DNA of 64,000 nucleotides, from contig JAJEKV010000009.1 in the NCBI GenBank assembly GCA_021234155.1, positions 13,150,546-13,214,545 of the forward strand, in the 5' to 3' direction. Of the stretch, positions 11,519 through 22,876 are shown in pieces. Position 1 is the first letter of the stretch. Every line of letters begins with the position of its first letter. The position numbers and the translations under genes are program-made. The notes under the pieces are model-generated. The model was not told the DNA's origin, made no database searches, and was given only the letters and a program-made list of their open reading frames with translations. The stretch is from Isoetes taiwanensis. Taxonomy: Eukaryota; Streptophyta; Lycopodiopsida; Isoetales; Isoetaceae.

Positions 11519-12182
11519 CCTCATTGAACAGACTAAATATCCTGATTTCTTATTCGGCATCACCAATTCCGAGCCACATATGTAAGTCCTCAATTCGCTG
11601 TATTGCACCCCCTTTCATAATTTTCTCTATTTGAAATGTAATTGGGTTATGGAGTATATTGCAGGTGCGGAATCAGGGATTAAGAAGAGGCATTTTGCCT
11701 TGACGGTGGAGATTCTGAAGGCAAATCCGTGACTTTGCACTGCTGGAGAGAGATCATTGGATGTAAGGCAAGATTTTGCATTTGTAGAGGTGCCCAGGCT
11801 TGCAAAAGAGGCGGCCTTAAAAGCCATAGCCGAATGGGGGCAGTCTAAAGATAAAATTACACATGTAGTCTGCTCTGCAATAAGCGGATTGAAGGCATCA
11901 GGAATGGAGCTAACTCTGATTAAGTTGTTAGGATTATCTTTGGAGACAAACAGGGTGATGATGTACCATCAAGATCGATATGCAGGGGCTGCAGCTCTCA
12001 GGGTTGCAAAGGATCTAGCTGAGAATAACAAGGGAGCCAAGGTTCTGGTAGTATGCAGTGAAATTACAGCCTACACATTCCTTGCTCCTCATGAAAGCCA
12101 CCCTGATGGCCTTACTTCTGTAGCCCTACATGGAGATGGAGCTGTTGTCTTTGTTGTTGGAGTTCGTCTGATCAAAACTTAA
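11519..12182 (+). pseudogene. Chalcone synthase-like type III polyketide synthase pseudogene
   Basis: An exon 1 remnant (11,519-11,581) reads LIEQTKYPDFLFGITNSE, the conserved end of the first exon of chalcone synthase (CHS) genes. After a short intron-like gap the second exon starts near 11,662 and reads KRHFALTVEILKANP, then [20 protein letters not shown] through [17 protein letters not shown] to [11 protein letters not shown]. An in-frame TGA lies at 11,730-11,732. The nucleophilic-Cys motif, QGCFAG in CHS, reads QDRYAG, so the catalytic Cys is Arg (codon 11,976-11,978). The frame ends at 12,180-12,182, before the region of the catalytic His and Asn. Functional enzymes of this fold condense malonyl-CoA with a starter CoA ester in flavonoid or stilbenoid synthesis. 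This copy cannot do so. Confidence 0.85.
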
Positions 12183-12483
12183 TGCATATGTACCTTAATG
12201 TTACATGCTCAGCTTTCTTACTATCCAGCAAAATTTATCTTTTCAGATGAGGATTTGAGACCCCCTAGATATTGGCTAATATGGCATTATGTCATCTAAA
12301 ATCCAAGTATCATTCTCCTAAGCAACTAGGAAGCATGGCCGCTCTAAACTTCACTGCTTTATACCTGTACACGCACTTCTCTTTGAACATGCACAAGAGC
12401 AGCACTGAAAAGAAACGGCATACTACAGGTCAGCTGAAAACACGTGGATACGCTAGAAAGGAAATACAAAAACTGGGTCATAC

Positions 12484-12705
12484 TCACGGAATTATTAAAG
12501 ACATGAAAGCTCCTAACTCCTGCCACTGGCGGTATCTACGAATTTGAATATTTACAATATCACCATCAGCAATACTTGCAGCAGTGCACGCCACTATATC
12601 CATCCGAACTGTTTCATCATGACCAGATTCACTAGGACGATAATTCAGGTAATTCTCCTGATGTTTTAAAGAATTAGAATGACATATAGCACCAAGACAA
12701 GCCAA
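12484..12705 (-). other. Exon-like open frame, unrecognised
   Basis: A 73-codon minus-strand frame contains NYLNYRPSESGHDETVRMDI followed by VACTAASIADGDIVNIQIRR. Composition is protein-like and a CAG acceptor lies just upstream of GAGAATTACC, so it may be an exon of a decayed gene. No family is recognised. Confidence 0.2.
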
Positions 12706-13520
12706 CTCATAAACTTATTTAGCTACTTTCTATACCTGAACAATGAGCGAGATCAGGTCAAGACATAGCTAAATCAATTCTTTCATCAAAGGGCAGTTTA
12801 ATCCCTTGGAAACCCATTAACCTGAAACAAGCACCGAAGGGAATTAATGCTATTGACTTATAAAACCTGAGTCCTTCGCTTCCATTCTATAGAACACCAA
12901 CAACCCAGTTCAAGTTTAAAAGCTCAAGTGCAAGCTCAAGCTCAAGCTTAGCTATGGCGTTTTCAACTAGAAATGGTACTGAGAAACAGACATGGTAACT
13001 AACAAGTAATTCATTTACTCAAAATAACTAGACAAAGTTCGAATCAGTTAATGAGTCGACGGAGTAAAGATGGGTCAAGAAAGAGAAATGTTCGCGGCAG
13101 CCTTGGCCGCCGCGATAAATTTCTTGTATTTCTTATGGATATTGCCTTGCATCTTTCTCATATGTATATCGATTTCTAGGAAGTTCTAGAGCATTCCAAA
13201 CCTAGACGCATGTGCCACATTTGGCACAATCTCACTCCCCATCTTTTTAATGATCCTAAAGGACAAGCATATCTTCAAGCAAGTTTGCCACATTTTCCAA
13301 TTCTAAGGCTCTCTTCTTTGGCTTTACACGGAAATATATAAAGTCTTCAACCTTGAACTCTTGATGTATTATATGCTTATCTATAAATTATTCTATCCAT
13401 GTTGCGCCTTTGCTATCTTACTTCTTATAAGTTGCACCTTATTTGTATATTCTTCTAACATCAGGCTAGAAATTTCAGATTTAACTATGGGTTCGTACCA
13501 ATCTATTCCATGACAATCAT
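12706..13520. other. Noncoding stretch
   Basis: No coding similarity seen. A short (AAGCTC)n-like run lies at about 12,920-12,950. Confidence 0.5.
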
Positions 13521-13524
13521 GTCC

Positions 13525-14268
13525 TTAAAGTGCTTCATGTGATATGCTTATAGATTCCTGTTTAAAATTACCGTATGCAAACTCTGCTAAAAGTAATAAA
13601 CCTTTCCATTTCCTCAGATTGTTCTGGCAATACATCCGCAACATGTCCTCAAGGAGTCTGTTTACTCTTTCTGTGTTTGTCCATTCGGATGATAGGATGT
13701 GCTCATCTGCAAATTGAAAAATGAAGTCCAAAAGTTACTAGTAAATCTTGGATCTCTATCAGAAACAATATTTGTAGAAAATGCCATGCAACAAAAAATG
13801 TCATGAATAAAGATATTAGCAATTTCCTTTGCTGTTATTGTTTTTCTAACTGGAAATAAACATGTTTATTTAACCTGCCAATTACCGTAAGGATAACATC
13901 CTTTCCTATTTGGATCGTTAGCAATTCCACTGTGAAATCCATGCTAATAGATTCCCATTTTATTTCTGGAATAGGCAATGGCAGCAAAAGGCTAGGTGCC
14001 CTGATTTGTTTTGCCTTAACACGAAAACACATCACATAATTTTGGATATACGGATGAACATAAACTTTAGTCCTGGCTGAAAGGAACTTGTCTTTACCTT
14101 TTCATTAAGAACATGGGGACTATGATGGATCTTCTTGGAATTGAGAAGAAAGAAGACATAATCATTGTAGATGATGATGCACTTAAGTGCTTCTTTAGTC
14201 AGACTCAAGCACTTAATCCACCTTCTTATCATCCCAGCCAACAATTTTGCCAATACCAAGCTGACCAT
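13525..14268 (-). pseudogene. Ty3/gypsy integrase fragment
   Basis: On the minus strand, 14,035-13,835 reads CFRVKAKQIRAPSLLLPLPI and WESISMDFTVELL, the start of a gypsy integrase core; the D of MDF is the first catalytic Asp. 13,731-13,525 reads TERVNRLLEDMLRMYCQNN and LAEFAYGNFKQ, the region around and after the catalytic Glu. The part between, with the second Asp, is missing or scrambled. No LTRs were found around it. Confidence 0.7.
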
Positions 14269-14746
14269 GATTGTGTAGTAGTTAGCTGGGCAGTGTAAGT
14301 CTCCTGCCTTCCGTAATGGGACTACTCAGCTGATGATTCATTGTGAGGGTAAGCCTTCCAGAAGGGCTCTATTGAACAGACTAGTAATGATGGGGACAAT
14401 CTGTGTTCCAACCCATTCTAACAGTTATGCCTGCATGCCATCATCTGCACCTTGCCATTTGGAGACATCGCAAGTCTTTAGGGACATCCGCCTCTATTAT
14501 AATTAGTGCTAGGCTTAGCTATGTTGGCACTTCACTCTGCACTCTGTTCGGATCATAGAGTTGTACCAAGTATTGCCTCTACTGCTCTCGAGAGATGTTT
14601 CTAGTAGGTTGCATGGGTCCTCTGCAACACTTTTCTCCAAAATGTGTTTGCTTGTGCAGGATTGATGGAATTTCCCTTATAAATTTGATGCATTATTGCA
14701 TGTGTAGTGGTCAGACTAAGTGGGTTTTTTCTGCTCTTAGAGAATG

Positions 14747-16350
14747 TGTGACGCTCCCTGAACATATACGACCCTCGGCCATATACATACGGGGACTTTC
14801 CCCTCCCATGGCGACTAACTCGCCATGAGCAGGGCCCTCCGTCTATTTCGGGCCATCTATAATATGATGCCCGAAAGAAGGACACGAAGGGGTCATTCGG
14901 CCCACGCCTTCAATGGGGCTCCTACGTCGCCGAAGCGTGAATACAAGGGTTAGCACACAAAGATAAATCACATATAAATAACCACCACGGGGTGGCGATC
15001 CATCCAAATACCAACGCAAAGAATATGCATCTAAACCTAAGAAAACACCCCAAACCCATGGTTCTACCCCTGCCTCGACTCCAAAGAGGATCGATCGACG
15101 GCTAGGCCTCAAGAGATCGGGCAGACGTAATCTTGACATGGCGCTGGCTAGCATAGAACATTGGCTAGGTTGTCCACTCCATCCGCCCCTCCCGTGCACA
15201 CTTTGCGGATGGATCAATTCACGCTATGGCGCCGCTTATAGCCTTCCTTCCGGAGACGCAGACTCGAGGCATCACCCCGCCCGAGCCTACCTGTGGTTCA
15301 TGAAGTCCCGGTCCGATGAGGCAGGTCAGAAGCCGCCCCTTCCGTAATCACAAGTGGCTCCATGGGCGAAGCTAGAGAATACGTGCGCCCCCCGCAACCC
15401 CCGCATCCGTGCCGACTTACTCAGCCCTAAATCTACTCAAAGTGCAAGGTGCCCCATACGGGTCACACCTTCCCACCTGTGGAGTGTCGACCCATACCCG
15501 CCCTCTACGTGACCGGCTATCAGGCCTAGCTCGCTATAGGAGTCCCAGGAGCCTTTTATGTTCGTGCAAGACCCCACCTCCACTTCACCACTGTGTTCCT
15601 TGTCTGGTGCTAAGCCAGTACCATAGCATCTATGACCCGGTGGGCTCTTGTGCACAGGCCGCATTTAACGGGATAATACAGGGCTCTATCTAGGAGCATA
15701 CTACAATAAATAGCCTCAGAGGTCTCTACCCCCCTTAATTCCCCATTTCCAGAGTAACACTAGGCTAACAACCACCAATCCATCCATTACAAGCAAAACC
15801 AGAATCGAAATATATAGAGAACCTACCTTTACAATCAAGGGTTAGTTCCTATGAGTAAACACAGAGAGAATAGACCAACAACCCAAACAGGTGCCCGCTA
15901 TCCTAGAATTCACAACTACACTAGCCACCCACCGTATTTCGCCTCAATTGTCATTGGGGATCTCCATCTGCTTGGTCTTGGTGTTTAGCTTGTGTGAGAT
16001 TCAGGGTGGCGCTCAGCTCTGGTCACAAGGGTGGCGCTCCACTGCTCAAGGTGAGTTGTGGCTGATATGGGGGTGGTGATCCACCTTATTGACCCCAATT
16101 AGCATTATCATGCTAACCAATCGAGGGTGGCCACGTGGCGCCTTCCCAAACCATAATTAGATTAATTATGGTTTTTTTTATATTAGTTCCTTAATTATAG
16201 GTTATTATTGTCAATAATTAAATTAGCATAGCTAATTTAATCCCTTTTTAAGTGAACCACCTAGGTTCCCATACCCCATGTGGCGTATGTATCCCTGGTG
16301 ACGTGTCAACATATTTATACTTATACCGTATAAATACTTGGAACGTCACA
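14747..16350 (-). repeat. 3' LTR of the chromovirus
   Basis: Starts TGTGACGCTCCC and ends GGAACGTCACA in plus orientation. It matches 26,249-27,846 over its whole length with scattered substitutions and small indels. In element orientation it is the 3' LTR, because the polypurine tract lies just after 16,350. A TATA-like ATAAATACTTGG and ACCGTATAAATA lie near 16,322-16,340, which is the U3 end in element orientation. Confidence 0.9.
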
Positions 16351-16364
16351 TTCTCCCCTCCTTA
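16351..16364 (-). other. Polypurine tract
   Basis: Minus strand reads AAGGAGGGGAGAA directly before the LTR's TGTGACG, as expected for second-strand priming. Confidence 0.75.
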
Positions 16365-17029
16365 GAAATAATGTTGTCCTCAGCATTGGGGTTAGATACA
16401 GATATAATAAATGACATTCTGAAGGAAGGTAATTCCTTATTTCATAAGGTAATATATTAAAGCTTTCAAGTTTACAACAGTTTAAGCAGCAAAAGTACAA
16501 TTCACATCCTTATCATAATTAAAAAGTGCAAGGACCAAAGTCCAAGATTAACAACAACAGAACATGTAGATAACATAAAGCGAAGAAATCGGGTCATCAG
16601 CAACCCCCTAACATGGACGAGGTCAATGCATCACCAATCGGCCTCAGCACATGGTAATATATCGCTTTATATATAGATAAAATAATTAGGTTGTGGTTGA
16701 AGGGTCCACCCCTATAAAAAAAAAAAGAAAATTTATGTAGAAGGAACCTATCATGCCTATGGTTCAGCAGCTCATTGTATGCGTAAGGAATGGTCGTTCC
16801 TATTATAGCCAAGATGAATCTCGCTATGAAGTACATGCTTTACAAGCAGTTCGTCATGTCCACATTGACAAGACACCACGCCCTAAGGAACACAAAGGTG
16901 ATCCCATCATCGGTGAATCGTTGTTAATTACGATGCATCTACCCCCTACCGATTCTCTACGAATCAAGTCTTCGCTTACCGCGGGGCGGGTTGATAGCAT
17001 CGTTGATGGTGCGGCCTTGAGATTCACGC

Positions 17030-17290
17030 ATGAAATCCGGATAGTGCTTCTCAAGATCTGTTTGCATCACCCACGAGCATCCTCGACCGGCAAGTGTTTC
17101 CACTTGACCAAGTATTGTAACATTTGAGTCCTTCCGTCCGCTTATAAGCTCGATCAAGAAGAGCTTCGGCACTATCTCTAGCTGTTCCTCTCATCATTTC
17201 GGGAGGGTTGGGGTTTCCAAAACCTCCTCGGATCGGGGTGTGTTGCTTTAGAAGACTCACATGAAAACCTTGTGGATCTTTAAGCCGGGT
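17030..17290 (-). pseudogene. Integrase C-terminal end and chromodomain
   Basis: In three shifting minus-strand frames the order is VLPPGLKIHK and HVSLLKQHTP (end of integrase), then EALLDRAYKRTEGLK, MLQYLVKWKHLPVEDA and WVMQTDLEKHYPDF. The LVKWKxLPxEDAxW pattern is the chromodomain core of plant chromoviruses, which targets integration to marked chromatin. At least two frameshifts break it. It lies in the element's own orientation, unlike the integrase core next to it. Confidence 0.75.
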
Positions 17291-17299
17291 GGCAAGACA

Positions 17300-18262
17300 C
17301 GCTGCAACAGCCCTATATAGCCGGACATGCCGGTTTTATGAAGACCTACTTTAAAATCCGCTCCAGTTATTTTTTGGCCTTCGATGAAGAAGGACATTGC
17401 CGCAGTACGATAGCGGTGTCAAGTATGTCGCCAGACCAAAGGCGTAACAATTAAGGACTCGGGAGAATTGCAACCTTTGGATGTGCCCAACGCTAAGTGG
17501 GAAGTGATAACCATGGATTTTATAGTGGGCCTTCCACGCATTCTCGTGGATATGATGTTAATGGTCGTGGTCGACAAATTGTCAAAAATGGCTCATTTCT
17601 TGCCATGTCGTACCACGGACACCGCCTTTGATACTGCTCTGCTTTTTGCAAAAGAGATCTTCAGGTTGCACGGAATGCCACGGGTCATTGTATCTGACAG
17701 AGATCCCAAATTTGTAAGTGCATTTTGGAAAGATTTCTTCACCACCATACAAACCAAGCTTGCTATGAGTACGGCTTATCATCCTCGGGCCGGATGGTCA
17801 AACGAGAAGTACCAATCGTATCATAGAGGATATGCTACGAAGTTATGTGTGGAGTAAGCAATCCCAATGGGCTGACTATATTTATCTAGTAGAGTTTGCC
17901 TATAACAAGATGAAACGAGAGTCTTCGGCATGTCTCCTTTCATGATAAATTATGGTTATCAATGCCTTACTCGACGACACATGGCACAACCCCGTAGCCG
18001 AAAAGTGGAGGTTTCTCAACAACTCCTCCTGGAGATGCAAGCTTTGGTCGAGGAAGTACGTGGTTACTTGCTAGCTGCACGCAGTCGTCAAAAGAGTGTA
18101 GCAGATAAGCACAGGACCCCACGAGTCTTCCAGGTGGGTGAATCGGTTTGGCTTAAGATTAAGGTAAAACAAGCCAAGCTTAAGATTGGTAACTGCAAGA
18201 AGTTGGCACCCAGATGGGCTGGACCGTTCAAAATCACTGAACGTATTGGGGAGCAAGCATAG
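17300..18262 (+). pseudogene. Integrase core of the chromovirus, inverted relative to the element
   Basis: Plus strand reads AGHAGFMKTYFKI (17,315), FWPSMKKDI, CQVCRQTKG (zinc-binding part), then VPNAKWEVITMDFIVGLP (17,480-17,530), VIVSDRDPKF (second catalytic Asp), STAYHPRAGWSNE (catalytic Glu region) and APRWAGPFKITERIG near the end. The order is normal but the strand is opposite to the reverse transcriptase on one side and the chromodomain on the other. The missing flanking pieces match exactly: RNase H ends at VPHTSGVRKLI and the chromodomain side begins at VLPPGLKIHK. The simplest reading is an in-place inversion of about 960 bases. Stops and a frameshift near 17,855 also break the gene. 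Confidence 0.8.
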
Positions 18263-18269
18263 GATTAAC

Positions 18270-19870
18270 TTACGCACCCCGGAAGTATGAGGTACACACA
18301 ACTTGTCCTTGTGATACAACAAATTGCCCTCTTTCTTATATGACCGGAAAGCGTCACGTTCTTTATCTGTGCGTGCCTCCTTATTTAGACTACTCCAAAT
18401 TTCATAGAACTCATGATCGGTGGCTAAAGTTTGTTCTATCTGTTTACCAAACTCACTTGTGAGTGTCGAAATCGCATTACAATGGGTTCGGGTTACCAAG
18501 GGATGGCGTGATAATGCATCCGCAACCACATTGTGCTTTCCAGGCTTATACATGATCTCAAAATCATATTCTTCAAGAAATTCCATCCATCTCCTCTGAC
18601 GGAGGTTGAGATTGGGTTGGGTGGTCAAATATCGGAGACTTTGATGATCTGTGTCCAACTGAAACCTTCTACCAAGGAGGTAGTGTCTCCATATTCGCAA
18701 AGCGCGAACAACAGCTAGCAATTCCTGGTCATGGGTAGGATATCGCTGTTCTGTCTCATTCATCTTCTTTGAATCACAAGCAATAACCCTCCCCTCCTGC
18801 ATTAGAACCCCACCAGTGGCAATTTTGCTGGCATCTGTGGCCACTAGTTTATCCTTATCAAGATCGGGCAACGTGAGAACGGGTGCCGAGGTTAAGGCAT
18901 CTTTAAGCTGCTGGAAACTTCCCTGAACCTTAGTCTTCCAGTGCTCCATCCAATCCTTCACCTTCTCATGCTTGGTAAGATTTGTAAGAGGGGCTGCAAT
19001 CCTTGCAAAATCCTTTACAAATTTTCGGTAATATCCTGCTAATCCCAAGAAAATCTGCGGACTTGAGACATTTCCGAATAGGACATTCCCTTACGGCCTC
19101 TATCTTTCTGCGGATCTGTAGCAATTCCCTCTGCTGAAATAATATGACCCAAGTAATCAACCTTTGGAGTGGCAAACTTGCACTTAGAGAACTTGGCAAA
19201 AGCTGATGACGCCTTAACTTTTGCAGAGCCAATTTAAGATGTTTCTCATGCTCTGAGGGTCTTCTTCAGATGAGAATATCGTCAAAGAAAATAACAACAA
19301 AGTCATCCAAGTATTGTCGGAGAAAACATCATTCATCAACCGCATAAACGTGGGGGGGGGCATTAGTTAATCCGAAAGGCATAACGGTAAACTCATAATG
19401 CCCATATCTAGTGCTTAAAAGCAGATTTATGGATGTCTTCCTTTTAATTCTTATCCGATGGTATCCCGAAATAAGATCAATCTTTGAGAAATACTTGGCC
19501 CCTTGCAACTGATCCATCGATCATCGCCCCTTGGCAAAGCATAGCGATTTTTGATAGTATGCTTGTTGAGTTGCCGATAATCAATACACATTCTCAAGGA
19601 GCCGCCCTTTTCTTCACAAAAGAATAGGGCGCCAAAGGGCTTAAACGCTAGGTCGAATAAAACCTAGGTTTAGCAGCTCTTGAAGTTGTTTCTTAAGCTC
19701 ACCCGACTCGAAGACTCATACGGTCGCGGCCTTGCTGGTGGGTTTAGTACACACGGCTCTAAAGCTATCTCACATTCTACCCCTCTAAAAGGAGAGGAAG
19801 CTTCGATCTCGCCCGGGAAAAGATCGCTAAATTCATGGAGAATACCGGCAATCCCCCGTGGCAAGGTGTT
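18270..19870 (-). pseudogene. Reverse transcriptase and RNase H of the chromovirus
   Basis: Minus strand from 19,864: FSDLFPGEIEASSPFRGVEC, then [20 protein letters not shown] (first catalytic Asp), [26 protein letters not shown] near 19,290 (catalytic Asp pair), then [20 protein letters not shown] and the RNase H part with LVATDASKIATGGVL, ELLAVVRALRIWRHYLLGR and KPGKHNVVADALSRHP. The frame 19,048-18,271 is open over about 260 residues. Upstream parts are split by frameshifts at several points. It copies the element RNA into DNA in intact relatives. Confidence 0.9.
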
Positions 19871-20039
19871 GATTACTTGGTTTTGCTTAGCATCCGACTC
19901 AATGGAAGCAAGTCTAATAACGCAGAGGGAGCTTTTGCTTTCGTGATAGCTTTATCTAACCGTCGAATGGACATAGATCGCATGATAGGGTTGAATGGTT
20001 CACCTTTTATAGTTACGCTGGGCTCCATTAGCTCGCGTT

Positions 20040-20450
20040 GAAGGTAACTTCTCTCTTCAGCCTATGTTGGCTTTTGCGGATGCCAAGAATTCCATTCCAA
20101 CAATGAGGTCGTGGTTTGTCAATATCCATTAACTTCCCTAACCCCATAACAACCCAGTGCGCTGGCAAATCGTGATCTTAAGGTTGATCACGGCGACCAT
20201 GAGTATGTCTAACCTTACCATCGGCTAAAGTGACAGGCCTCGGTGGGACCTTAGGGTTTCCAAATGTAGGACTGGGCCATTCTAGGAGAAGCAAAATTAT
20301 GTGTACTCCCGTATCCATAAGAATTACAAAAGGCTTCTTGCCTACTTGGCCTATGGTGGAAATGACAGCGAGTGCCGAATTTTCAAAGATTGCCGGTTTC
20401 TATAGCTGCAAGGATATGAGACGCACCATGAATGTACTGGGGCGCCCTCA
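20040..20450 (-). pseudogene. Retroviral-type aspartic protease region
   Basis: The minus strand reads STIGQVGKKPFVILMDTG with the active-site DTG at about 20,304-20,315, followed by VTLADGKVR in a shifted frame and HWVVMGLGKL. This is the usual protease order between gag and reverse transcriptase. Frameshifts interrupt it. Confidence 0.6.
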
Positions 20451-20499
20451 CAAGATGTAATGTTGACTCAATATCGCCCCATCAAGGTCGCCATGGCGG

Positions 20500-21600
20500 T
20501 ACCGGGCCTCCGGTAACATATGGGCAATTCTCGCATGAAGTGTCCGGGCCTCATACACCGTAACATGCCTTATCCCGGCGGCAATGTTCTCTCCCGCCTC
20601 TTTAGGAATGGATCAGTAAGAGGTTTGAACTTCCTTACCAAAGATTGTTACGCTTTTATCGGGCGTGCTAAAGTTTACTTTCTTCTCCGGGCGGCCGTGA
20701 AGAGTTCTGGCCGAGAGGGCCCCGGACTTGGAGAGCGGGTTTGTAAGGTGTGGACGGCCGCGGGTGCGAGTAAGGAGCATGACGCGGATATCGATTCCTT
20801 GGTATGTCCTCCTCGAGGCTCAATGCTTTAACCTCGGCCAGAATCGATTTCGGTCGATGGCCTTAACCATCCGCTTGATCGATGGTGCCAAACCCTCAAT
20901 ATAGCCCTCCACCGCCCTTTTTGTCATTCATACTGGTACATACGGTCTCAGCGCATAAACTCATCCGTAAGCTCAGACGGACATACTCTTCTCGCTCCAA
21001 CCGTAGAAAGTCCGATCATTTGGCATTTATGTGCACGGGGCACATAATGCGATTTAGAAGGCCTTGGCAAACTTTACGAAGTTGCATCTACTCGGCCCCG
21101 GATGTTTGGCTCGCATAGCCCTTCCACCAAATACGGGGCAGCTCCGGTAAGGTTTGTGGTGGCAACCTTTCCTCAGATCCTTCTCTCGTCATACCATAGG
21201 ACTGCCCGACTCCTTCATTTCGGCCCGGCCCGTGATTCGCATTCAAGCCGCTCTAGATTTCCCATCAAAGCGGGCCAATTTCCTATTCTTCCATATACTA
21301 GTTATGGTCAGTATCAAATCGCCTTGGCGGTACTCCTTATCTCGGGCGCTTTGCATGGCCACCGATGATGCGGATGATCTCGGATGACACCGGGCGGCAG
21401 ACTTTGAGGAGGTGGCACTCGCCCTCGAGGAGCTCCGTCGGCGTTTAGAGTGGGACCTCTTTAGCACCGCGTACAGGGGACGGGTTCGTGGTGGGGGCGG
21501 GCCTAACGCGTGTGGACTAGGCGGCAACGGAGGTAACTCCGGTGCATCCCGTTGTACATGCCGTGGTGGGTTAGCATGCAAGGCGTAGGCCTGCAATTAA
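20500..21600 (-). pseudogene. Gag region of the chromovirus
   Basis: Position between the protease and the upstream leader, plus a degenerate zinc-knuckle-like RPGHFMRELPIC near 20,520-20,560, suggest gag. The start may be near 21,596, where a Pro-rich frame begins and leads to LTITSIWKNRKLARFDGKSR. Plus-strand open frames over the same interval look like antisense shadows. Decay prevents a firm boundary. Confidence 0.45.
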
Positions 21601-22876
21601 GCCCTAACCGCTTTTTCATCAAAGATCAATTCTTGCTTCGGGTGTTAATCGACTTGCATTTGAGGGCGGCTGCCAAGCGGCGGTGCGTGCCCCGTCTAAA
21701 TTAAACATAAGATGATATAAGAACATTTACAGCGACAATAAGTGTCATACAAGGTCATTTTTAAGTCGTGTCGAGAACAAAGTGAACACGCAAAAACCCA
21801 CGGAAAAATTTTAATTACAAGTCCAAGAGCTTGATACTGACAGTAATTATGACTTATAGTTATATAATACATACATGGACCTGATACAGGCCATTTCCCT
21901 AGTCATAGTGAAGCATAGGAACACACAAAACTGGAAAATGCGGTTTAAGGGTTTGCGTAGGGATACATGACGGCATAGCGCACACTCTCACGCACAGCTC
22001 TGACGAGCTTGTAACGTGCCCAAGCCTGGATAAACGAGCTTGTAACGTGCCCAAGCCTGGATAATAACGGGTTGATAATCCCAAGTGGGGCTAATAATCA
22101 GTAGGTTGAAGAGCCTTCGCAGTGCGTAAAAGATTTGCCAGAGATGATCATTAGCATCCTCAAAAGCTTCATGTGAGGTCATATTCCAATAATCCCAAGT
22201 GCGGGAAAGGGTCCATTTCAAATCATCGTAAGCACGTTCTCGAAGGAGAGTAACTATTTCCATCCCCTTGTCGATCATAAGGTTGTTCCGCACCCTAAGC
22301 TCCGCTTATCTCATCGCCAACTTCCCGCTCGGGATACTTTCATTTGTGATCGTTCCCCATAGTCCCGTTCGGGAGGTCCCCTGCTCATCATCTCTCCTTA
22401 TCCGAATGTTATCCTATCTTCGTATTCGCCGCTTTTCTTACGCAAAGGGCGGAATGAGTATATAATACTAACATTTCCGGAGGCTTAATAACTTGTCATG
22501 GAAGAGGCTTATTCAAAAATTGTATTGGCATTATGTATTGGACTGATACAATAAAGGGAAATCTCATCAATCGGTAATAACCATTTTTTTATTTAAAACA
22601 ACATGGTGATTTCAAAGGCAAAATACATAAGACAATAATTTAGGAGCTGAATCCCTCGCCTTCGCCCATTGGTCGAGGAGGTGGACGAGAACGATCAAAG
22701 TGGCACTAGGGCTAGCAGAAAGGGCGGCTCGAGCTGCTGCCTCAGGTGGTAAGCAAGTAGCCAAAGGCGCTGCCACAAGAAGGCGCATGTTCGCGCAGCC
22801 CGCCACGTCTCCCAATGCTGCTATAGCCAAATCTCTACTAATTGCAGTAATAGTGGTGACATGATAATCAATCTTC

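Noticed and set aside
14843-15217. Open frames inside the LTRs (also 26,417-26,872).
   Set aside because: LTR sequence; the frames differ between the two LTR copies, as expected for noncoding DNA.
16753-17127. 124-codon plus-strand frame.
   Set aside because: Antisense to the chromodomain and integrase C-terminus on the minus strand; no family similarity.
20230-21387. Several plus-strand open frames of 60-100 codons.
   Set aside because: They lie antisense to the protease and gag region of the chromovirus and show no domain.
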